From: Chlamydomonas reinhardtii
Lineage: Eukaryota; Chlorophyta; Chlorophyceae; Chlamydomonadales; Chlamydomonadaceae
Assembly (NCBI RefSeq): GCF_000002595.2
Contig: NC_057005.1
Span: 1,033,565 to 1,097,564, forward strand
Reading direction: 5' to 3'
Length of the DNA: 64,000 nt
Position 1 is the first letter of the stretch. Each line of letters begins with the position of its first letter. This document shows positions 56,202 through 64,000 of this stretch, piece by piece. The translations under genes were made by a program, and so were the position numbers. The notes under the pieces were generated by a model. That model saw only the letters and a program-made list of their open reading frames with translations. It had not been told where the DNA came from and ran no database searches.

Positions 56202-58758
56202 ATGGCCGGAACAGAGCCCGAGTCTGCTGGCGAAGCCTCCGGCCTTGGCGAGGAGGAGGTGGAGTACGAGGAAGTGGAGGAGGAGGTGGAGTACGAGGAG
56301 GGAGAGGAAGAGGAGGAGCAGCAGCAGGAGGACGACGCTGCAGGCGATGACAGCAAGCCCAGCGAGAGCGACAGCAAGCCAGAGAGCAAGGCGCCAGAGG
56401 CCGCTCAGCACGAGGCGACAAAGGCAGCGGATAAGGAGGATGCAACCAGCGAGGAGGTGCCTCCTCCAGCCAAGCCCGCGCAGGATGCTTTGGCAAGCTC
56501 GCACGACGCTGAGGGAGAAGCTGCTGCGGTGGCATCGTTATCGTTGTCAGAGCCGGTTGCCACGTCTGAGCCTGCTGCCGCATCGAGCAGTGGCGGGGGC
56601 GGGGACCTGGACTTCAAGAATTTGGAAGCGCAAGCCGCGAAGGTATGCATACAGCCATGGGAGACTGCGCGACATAAGGGGCTGGATGCATATCCTAACA
56701 ATTCAAGGCCAGGGGCTGTGCACAAGGCGGAGCCGCTACTTCGGCAGCGGCCAGCTGTGGGTGTTGCAGTCCAGGCGTGTTGACACCGCGTGCCCTTCCT
56801 CGCGCCCTTCGGCCTGTTCAGGTCGCCCAAGCCGCAAAGGACATGTCCAGCAAGGTGAGCTCTTCTAGTCGTTCGATGTGGAGGCTCCTATGGACAGGAC
56901 GCTACAAGCCTTCAAAATTGTTTCCCTTTCGTTACAACCCCTCTTCGGCGCCAACAGTCGAACTGCGTGCTGACCTACTTTGCCCGCCACATACACGCCT
57001 GTACAACGCTTGTTGCCACAGCTAACCGCTGGCCTGCGCTCGGCTTTCGGCAGCACCGAGACCGCCGCCGCGGGGGCCTCGCTCTCCAAGCTTGCAGGCG
57101 GGCTCACGAGCTGGTCAGTGGGGGAGGCGCACTGCGCGACGACGCCAGGGGACGGGAAGCGGGGGATGGTTTCCAGATCCGCACTGCGTTCAGCGCACTC
57201 TCCGTGTCGCCCCCCGCCGGAAACTGGGGTGCACGTGTCCTGGCTAGGCTGCTGACATGTCGCAACGTGCCATGCGACGCCACGCCACGCCGCCTGCAGG
57301 TGGGGCTCTCTGGATCCGGCGCCGCAGCCGGTGCGGGACGAGACGGCGGAGCGCGTGGCCAGCTCCAACAAGGTGCGGGGTGGCGGGGGCGGGGGCGGGG
57401 GCGGGGGCGGAGGCGGAGGCTGGGGCGGCTCGGAAAGGGTGCAGGGATGAGGTGCAAAGTGGGCGGGTCCGCGGGTGTCCGCAGCGGTGGGCCGGAGGCA
57501 CCGGTAGTTGGAGCTCGGAACCAAACCCAAAGCACTAATGTGAAGCCAAGGGGGTTGGGCCCACCTGATTCAGCGAGGGGTCGCGACGGGGCAGCAAAGC
57601 GCACGGGCGGTGGTTGGGTGAGCCGGGCTGGGAGGCGTCACATCTGGCGAGCGTCGCGCCGCATCGCATACACAGTCATGCGCGTTTATTCCCTTGTGCT
57701 CTCCAACACACACGCACACACTCTCTCTCTCTCACACGCACACACACATTCTCTCACACACACACGCGCGCCCCTGTGGCGGTGCCTGCAGGCCAGCGGT
57801 GAGCTGCAGCAGCTGTTCGGGCTGAGCGCAGAGGAGAACCTGGTGGAGCACTTCAAGTGCAAGCTGCTGCAGACGTACGCCTGCAGCCACAACAGCCACA
57901 CGCCCGCCATCCAGGTGCGTGGGTGGGGCGGGGGGCGCGTGGGTGGGTGGGGGCGCGCGCCTCCTGGCCAGGGGGGGGGCTTAGAGGTGTGCTCGGGGAC
58001 GGAGGCGCGCAGAGCTTGAGGGCAGGGGTGCGTGGGGCTTAAGCGACACAGCGACTGCAGTGAGGCGCCGGCGACTGCTGACACCAGTGGGCGAAAGGTC
58101 ACGCCAGTCAAGTCCCAGGGCTAAAGGATTACGAGGGCCATGGGGGCATCGTGGTTGGCGGTCGCCGCCTCTCACCCCCTCACCCGCCCTGCCACCCGTT
58201 GACTCCTCTGACCCAGCCGCCTCGTGCGTGCTCCCCCCTGGCACCTGCCCGCCCGCCATTCCACCCGCCCGCCCTCCCTGCACAGATGGCCTTCCAGGGC
58301 ACCCTGTACGTGACGGACCGACACACCTGCTTCAGTGTGGAGGAGCGCGGCCGCAAGCTGCCCTTCAAGGTGCCGCATAGCGCAGTGGTCAAGGCCACCC
58401 GCCAGCGGCCAGCGCGCAAGGGTGGGTCGGCAGGAGCGGGGGCCGGGCGGGGGGGGGCGGGGGGGGCGCGGGGCGGGGCGGGCTGCGGGGTGGGAGTGGC
58501 AGAGGGAGTTGGCATGGACGCTCATGACGAAAGGGTCTTCCTCACTTCAGTGATTGCCGGCTTCTCACTCCCCCACCTCCCCTCTTCACCCTGTGCCGCC
58601 CCGCCACCCGCCAACCCCCTCCCCAAGCAGGCGACCTGTCTGACCTGCTCAAGATGGAGCTGGGCAGCGGGCAGTGGCTGGCCTTCAAGGACTTCGAGTC
58701 GGGCAGCGCGCTGGATAGCGCCCTGGCGCTGGTGGAGCACCTCATGGAGGGGAACTGA
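56202..58758 (+). CDS. GRAM-domain protein with acidic N-terminus
   Basis: Seven exons, 341 residues: 56202-56642, 56822-56854, 57022-57113, 57300-57372, 57792-57914, 58286-58421, 58631-58758. The first 130 residues are a Glu-rich, low-complexity region (EEEVEYEEVEEEVEYEEG) with Ser/Ala/Pro stretches. A short helical part follows (AQAAKDMSSKLTAGLRSAFGS). The C-terminal half is a GRAM domain: LQQLFGLSAEENLVEHFKC, then a short extra segment with two Cys, then FQGTLYVTDRHTCFSVEERGRKLPFKVPHSAVV, then DLLKMELGSGQWLAFKDFESGSALDSAL. GRAM domains bind membrane lipids, so a membrane-contact or trafficking role is likely in general terms. The start at 56202 has a good context (AAAACATGG). An earlier ATG at 56139 is too close to the TATA element. 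Confidence 0.8.
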
Positions 58759-59821
58759 GGGGGCGCGGAGGAGGAGGCGAGGGCAGCGGAGGGGGGTGCG
58801 GAGGGGAGGAGGACGCGGCAACCTGGAGTGGAGGCTGGAGCTGGAGCCGGAGGGAGGCGCGGTTGCAGGAGGCGCGAGTGGCTGCGGGGTGCGTGTGTGA
58901 GCCGCGGGGCGGTGTTGGGCTTGGGCGGACAGGCATGGGGCACATTGAGGCCATTGTGTCTGGGCGCAACGCGTGCTTGGCGCCGTGACGTCCTGTGGGG
59001 CTTGCAGCTTGCAACCGCTGGAGCGGCAGCAGCGGCGGGAGCAGTGCGGCATGACCGCATGGGTGTCCGCTGCCATTCACCACCTGCGCGTGCGCGTGAC
59101 CATCTTCATATCGGTCGTGGAATGAACTGCTAGAGGTGTACCTGTGTATTGTGTGGGCAGTCGCTATTTCCTTGGTAGGCTAGATAGGCCGTAGACTCCG
59201 GCGAGCCAATGCGCGAGGTTGAGGCAGGACTGGCGTTGCGCAAAAGCAAGCACGGCGGCGGTGAGTGGTTGAGGCTTTACCGAGTGCGTCTACCTGCCCA
59301 GTGCAGTTGGCGGCCGGATGTACAGTATGCACGGAGGCGTCTGTGGTGTACACATACTTGCTGACAGGCGTCTTGAGGTGCGCTCGGAGGAGGGGCAGTC
59401 CGACGGCTGCAGGGGCGGACAGGGGGTGTCAATGTCGGTTTTGGGGGCCGCCGCATGGGTCGGCTGGCCACGACTCCGCTATTTGGCAGAATATGTAAAT
59501 GTACAAGTTCAGTGGCAAAATCATTTGAGCGACACACGTTTCGTAGTGCTAGAGCGGTGCGACCAAGTGTTGTGTGTATTTCCAGTTTTACAAGCATTAA
59601 AGCGGCGGCAGAAACGCTTGTGAGTATAACACTCTGCTAAGTTCAGCATTGTAAAATGCGCGCGCAGGCCGGGGCTGACCATGGATCCAGGCAGGAGATT
59701 CCATCGCGAGCACGCCGCACCCGACACGCCATGTAATAAATAATGAACGCGGAAGAGCAATGCAACACCGAGTTAATGTATGAACAGAAGTAGCGGGGGC
59801 AGCTGAAGGAATTTTTAAAAA
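58759..59821. other. Intergenic between GRAM gene and CMD1-like gene
   Basis: Contains the 3' UTR of the GRAM gene, with TGTAA motifs at 59494 and 59650, a copy of a 303-bp direct repeat (59365-59667), and the promoter of the CMD1-like gene. Confidence 0.5.
59365..59667 (+). repeat. 303-bp direct repeat, left copy
   Basis: Essentially identical to 63424-63726, from CAGGCGTCTTGAGGTGCG to the GCGCGC end. It contains two TGTAA motifs. It is either the 3' end of an element or the 3' UTR of the GRAM gene duplicated downstream. Sequence on both sides of the two copies is unrelated. Confidence 0.9.
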
Positions 59822-62616
59822 ATGCGCGAGGAGGGCAGTCAAGGAACGAAGCGCGAGGTCGCGAAGAGCGTCGGCACGGATCCGCAGGCGGTGGAACGCC
59901 AGGTGGCTTCAATTGCCGCAGCGTTTGCGTCCGCCAGGAGCGCCCGTGTTCCGGAGCAGTGGTCAACGTGAGCTTCGCCCGATGTGTGAATCCCTGAATT
60001 GCAGCAGCTGTCAGTCGGCTGAGGGTGTGGCATTGTGGCCGCGTATGCAGATGCCGTCGCAAGGCCGTCGCGGACCGGGAGACGAAAGCTCGCGCGGCGG
60101 TGTCGCTGGCGGAGCGCGGAAGCGGCGGGGAGCGGAGGTGCGGGTGAGTCGTTACCTGTTGTGGCAAGCGTGGCATCCGCAGGTTCCTCCCGCCGGTTGT
60201 GAACACGGTGTTGGTCGCTGGGGATGGCTGTAAATGATCAGGAGCAGGTGGATTGTGTGGCCCGTGTGCAGGCTGTTTCCCGTGGATCCGAGCGTGCGCG
60301 TCCAGGCGGTGGAGTACACGGACCACGGCCCCACGACCGTGGCGCGAGCCGTGGCAGCGCCGTCGTCCACTCCCAACAACCCTCTGCCGCAGCATGTGTC
60401 TGTGGTGGCGAGCCCCCAGCTGGATGCTGACCTGTCTCTGGGAATGGGGGTGGCGATGGAGGCCGGGCGGCACGTGACACTGCTTGCGGACTGCGCGGCG
60501 GTGGGGCGGCTGAACGAGGCCGCGGAGGCCGCCCAGCTCGCCGACGGGGTGTCGTGGGGCCCGCAGCTGCGCGCCATGTGCGACGGGCTTCACGATGTGA
60601 CGGGCAGGGACGTGGTGGTGTACGCGACCCAGGATGTGACGGCGGCTGGCGAGCCGGCGAGCGGCTTTGGGGGGCCCGCAGCTGGCAGCAAGGCGTTCCG
60701 TCCCTCCTGGGCCGGCCTGCACGGCAAGGCGACCGCGTGTTTGGCGTCGGTGTTTCAGGTGAGGGGGTGGTCGCAGTTGCGTTAAAGCCCGCGGCGGTGA
60801 GGGGGTTAGCATGGAGCGCGCGGCATGGTGTGTTATGTAGACCAGGAGGGCAAGGGTTGGACATGTCACGGCACGCCCCGTGCGCGCGTGCAGGTGCCGC
60901 TGGGCGAGGAGACCGCCCGGATCTGCTCAGCGTACGACCACCTGGTGTCCAAGAAGCAGTACTCGACAGTGAGCCGCTTTGGCGGCGACCACAAGGTCCA
61001 CATGATGGGGAATGCCCTGATCCAGAACGACGGCAAGGCGACATCGAAGGGGTGCGCGGGTGTGGGGTGGGCCCCGGCCGGCATTGGGCGGACGCACCCC
61101 ACGGTTGGCGCCGGTCCGTCGCAGCGGGCTGCCCCGCATGGCTTGCGTCTGCGAGCGGCGGTGTGGCCTGCCAGCCGCCGGGCACGCCTGTGCCACGGGG
61201 CGCCCGGCGGCGGCGCGGCGGGCGGCGGCGCCTGCATCCATGTCGCTGACGTGCTGTGCCCGCCGCTCCCCCCTCCCCCCCCTGCCCCAACATGCGCACG
61301 TGGCAGGTACGCCGTGGCCCACCGGGCGCGGGTGGAGAGCAAGGTGTTCGGTGCCGCCAACGATGTATGCCTGCAGGAGCTGGCGGAGACCGTGTGGCAG
61401 GTGGTGCGGCGGCGGCTGCCGTTCATGGAGGCGTACCGGTGAGGCCGTGTGCGGCAATAACGAGGCAGGAAGCAGTTCGGGTTAATACGGCAATCATAAT
61501 GAATAAATAAGATGTGATGCAAGCACGGGGACGCAGTGTGCAGGGCGCGTGCGTGCAGCATGGCGCGGCGATGGAGACCCCGAGCAGGCCGGCCGTGTTC
61601 GAGTCATGCTCATATATGTGGGCGTTGTACTGCCGCGCGCAGGGAGGCCATCGTGACCCCGGAGGGCGCGCCCTTCATGCTGGGCGCGACCGTGACCAAC
61701 ATCATATCGCTGACCGAGAACCAGGGCGTGCGCCTGCACCTGGACACAGAGGATGGTGAGCTTTTGGCGGCCATGCGTGGGGTAGCGGTGTGGGGAGGAG
61801 GGGCTCCGCCGGGCCAGGAGCGGCGCGCGAGGAGGCTTGGGGGCAGGAAGTCGCGGACGGAACGGGGCCGGTTGCGCAGCTGACCCCGGGTGCCCCAATG
61901 CAGGCGTCTGGACCATCATCCTGTGGTTCCACCGGCACGGTGGCGTCGTGTCCGGCGGCGAGTTCGTGCTGCCGTCTCTGGGCCTGTGCTTCCAGCCGCT
62001 GGACTTCACGGTGGTGGTGTTCGCGGCCAACACCATCGTGCACGGCACACGGCCTCTGTCCACCTCCGGGGACGTGATCCGGTGGGGGTCGAGCCACTTC
62101 CTTCGCTACCAGGACGCGGACGCTCTCGCACAGCTGGCGGCCGCCCACGGGGTGGACGGGCTGGGCAGCCTGCAGGAGCAGCAGCTGCAGGCGGTGTGGG
62201 CAGCGAAGCGGGAGCAGCGGGCGGCTGCGGCTCGGCGGCTTGAGGCGGGCATGGCGGAGCGGCGGGTTCGGGCGATACGGGAGCACGCCGCTGCGGGAGT
62301 CCGGGCGCTGGTGACGGACCCGGCCACCGGACGCCTGCCGCCGCTGCTGTTCTGGCAGGTGTGGCGACGGGGGGTGGCGCAAGACCCCAATAATAATAAG
62401 ACCCCGGAGGTTGTGGCGGCGGCGTGTTCAGCGGGCAGCACTAAGGAGCGTTCGCTGCTGGCGTTGACGGTGGTGCCAGCCCCAGCGCTGCCAGCCTCTG
62501 CAGCCACCCAGCGTCCCATGCCAGCTGTCCCGTGCCTCTCCCCAGCTGTCCCACCCCAGCAGTCCCACATCCGCTGTCCCCTCCCAGATGTCCCTCCCAG
62601 CTGTCCCTTCCAGTAG
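59822..62616 (+). CDS. CMD1-like TET/JBP-family dioxygenase (5-methylcytosine C5-glyceryltransferase homologue)
   Basis: Seven exons, 613 residues: 59822-59967, 60051-60143, 60272-60758, 60894-61051, 61307-61438, 61643-61755, 61904-62616. It matches, from memory, the Chlamydomonas CMD1 protein along its length: FPVDPSVRVQAVEY, LDADLSLGMGVAM, AFRPSWAGLHGKAT, YSTVSRFGGDHKV, GNALIQNDGKATSKG, YAVAHRARV, FMLGATVTNIISLTENQGV, WTIILWFHRH, GGEFVLPSLG, VVFAANTIVHGTRPL and LLFWQVWR. CMD1 uses vitamin C to put a glyceryl group on 5-methylcytosine in DNA. The iron ligands are intact: His371 and Asp373 (LHLDTED) and His423 (IVHGT), with the same His-to-His spacing as CMD1. Exon 2 ends were chosen because the alternatives do not align with CMD1. 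The last 80 or so residues run into a Pro/Gln/Ala-rich tail coded by tandem repeats, unlike CMD1. It appears intact and is probably a paralogue rather than CMD1 itself. Confidence 0.88.
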
Positions 62617-62690
62617 TCCCTTCCAGTTGTCCCTTCCAGCTGTCCCACACCAACTGTCCCACCCCAGCTGTCCCTTCGGCTCCCTTCTCA
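62520..62690 (+). repeat. Degenerate ~11-bp tandem repeat across the CMD1-like stop codon
   Basis: Multiple variants of CCCAGCTGTCC and CTTCCAGTTGTCC. The repeat codes the C-terminal tail of the CMD1-like protein and continues past the stop. Confidence 0.8.
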
Positions 62691-62929
62691 AACGCAGCTT
62701 CAGCGAAATCTACAGCCTGCCCGACTCCCGGCGTGTGCGGCCTTCCGCCCGCCTTCCAAAACGCAACAGCCCCCGCCTCTCCTCGCCAGCCGCTCACAGC
62801 CGAAACTCTGCTTCTTTCTTAATCAGCCACAAACATCAGCCACAAACAATGCCTCGGAAACAACACCTCGGAAACTTCCTCCCATCTAGTGCGCGGCCAC
62901 AGCTCCCCTACCGAACGTCGCAGCACCTA

Positions 62930-63424
62930 TCCTCACCATCAGCAACGCTTCCTCACCTCCGGTTGTGTTGTTGGCGTGTTGCACCGCATTCGGCCTGCCC
63001 GCCACAATTGTCGTACACATTCGGGCCCCTCTTCTGCTTTGCTTCGCCTTGTTCTTGCCCCTGCTTGTCACACTGTCGCCCGGCCATTGTTTTGCTGCAC
63101 GCCGTTGCATTACGCTAGTGCTCGTCTACACAGCTCATCCGTGGACGCCGGTCGACTGCCTGCAGGTGCGCATCGGCTATGCTATCCGCGCGGTGTGGCG
63201 TCGCATTGAGTCTGTGTGGTGCTATCGCCTTGGCCGGGCGCCCGGAGCGTGAGGAATGCGCGTCAGCAAAACATCGACACAACCTGCCAGCTACCGTCGG
63301 TACAGTAACAGCGCGCGAACGACGCACCAATGCCTTGTCCCTTCTTGCTACGCATTTATGTGGGCACGGGTGGGAGCCACACACATCGGGACTACGCTTT
63401 CCTGCCCCTTGCCATGTTCCATGA
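62930..63424 (+). mobile_element. Dispersed element copy related to 21830-22340
   Basis: Shares the order of segments described for 21830-22340. Its last 220 bp match the retroposed copy at 48715-48943 almost exactly. It passes directly into the 303-bp repeat at 63424. Confidence 0.65.
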
Positions 63425-63726
63425 CAGGCGTCTTGAGGTGCGCTCGGAGGAGGGGCAGTCCGACGGCTGCAGGGGCGGACAGGGGGTGTCAATGTCGGTT
63501 TTGGGGGCCGCCGCATGGGTCGGCTGGCCACGACTCCGCTATTTGGCAGAATATGTAAATGTACAAGTTCAGTGGCAAAATCATTTGAGCGACACACGTT
63601 TCGTAGTGCTAGAGCGGTGCGACCAAGTGTTGTGTGTATTTCCAGTTTTACAAGCATTAAAGCGGCGGCAGAAACGCTTGTGAGTATAACACTCTGCTAA
63701 GTTCAGCATTGTAAAATGCGCGCGCA
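63424..63726 (+). repeat. 303-bp direct repeat, right copy
   Basis: Essentially identical to 59365-59667 and in the same orientation, so the two bracket the CMD1-like gene. Confidence 0.9.
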
Positions 63727-64000
63727 CGTTTTAAGCAGTCGAGCGGAGGCAACGACGCATGCAAGCCGCAAGGAATGCCCTCGCACACCCAGCTGGCGAC
63801 GGACGCACGCAGCCCATGTGTCCCAATTTACCTCATTGGTTTGCAATTCAGACCCACGGGCGCGGACCAAGTGGTAAGCTCACTGGGCTGAACCCTGTGG
63901 TGTCCCCCATAGGCACTCGGCACACCTCACACGGCACCAGGCCGCCGCCACACTGCCTCCTTCTTAGCCCCATGCAATTTGGCATCTGTCGCCTGCCTAG

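Larger units (their letters stand above)
62617..64000. other. Intergenic with dispersed element copies
   Basis: Downstream of the CMD1-like gene, two dispersed-element segments occupy 62930-63726. From 63727 to the right edge I see no gene or repeat. Confidence 0.5.

Noticed and set aside
60001-60143. Earlier acceptors at 60004 and 60014 for exon 2 of the CMD1-like gene
   Set aside because: They keep an open frame or give another frame, but do not reproduce the RK..A and CG.FPVDP features remembered from CMD1. The acceptor ending at 60050 does.
59365-63726. Direct repeats as terminal repeats of a retroelement carrying the CMD1-like gene
   Set aside because: There is no capsid, protease, integrase or reverse-transcriptase sequence between them, the ends do not have the usual TG..CA form, and no target duplication was found.
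1-64000. tRNA, rRNA or other structured RNA genes
   Set aside because: No tRNA-like A and B boxes with cloverleaf pairing or rRNA segments were noticed. A covariance-model scan would be needed to exclude them.

Overview
The window is nuclear DNA of a volvocine green alga, almost certainly Chlamydomonas reinhardtii or a very close relative. The evidence is very high GC content, many short introns with GTGAGT/GTGCGT donors and (T)GCAG acceptors, TGTAA polyadenylation signals, polyglutamine/alanine tracts, and the ER chaperone order BIP2 - HSP90B - BIP1, which I remember as a chromosome 2 locus of that species. All gene models were built by eye from splice signals, frame continuity and family similarity. 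Every complete model closes in frame.

Layout. 1-1102 (-): 5' part of a divergent, ER-targeted HSP70-like gene that runs off the left edge. 2105-6283 (-): BiP with HDEL (BIP2). 7670-13310 (-): ER HSP90/GRP94 with KDEL (HSP90B). 13418-15532: a large imperfect inverted repeat in the divergent promoter region. 16374-19641 (+): second BiP with HDEL (BIP1). 19642-23329: repeat-rich gap. 23330-30476 (+): large multi-pass membrane protein carrying the ankyrin-type C-terminal half of SPL/CRR1 transcription factors but no SBP DNA-binding domain. 32420-34125 (-): 5'-truncated LINE. 34896-40025 (+): probable plastid protein of a conserved unknown family, with polyQ. 40389-43061 (-): secreted ShK plus cyclophilin-like protein. 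43561-45596 (-): type II peroxiredoxin. 46197-47192 (+): intronless multi-pass membrane protein. 47193-49436: gap with a short retroposed element. 49437-50471 (-): DEDDh 3'-5' exonuclease. 50648-54767 (+): secreted, probably GPI-anchored periplasmic-binding-like protein. 56202-58758 (+): GRAM-domain protein. 59822-62616 (+): paralogue of CMD1, the algal TET homologue that adds a vitamin-C-derived glyceryl group to 5-methylcytosine in DNA.

Working together. The left 20 kb is an ER protein-folding cluster: two BiPs, GRP94 and a divergent HSP70 relative with decayed ATPase motifs. The BiP copies look like a mosaic of gene conversion and divergence. The rest is mostly unrelated single genes. The most interesting items are the CMD1-like gene between copies of a direct repeat, the degenerate HSP70-like neighbour, the SPL-like membrane protein and the inverted repeat between HSP90B and BIP1.
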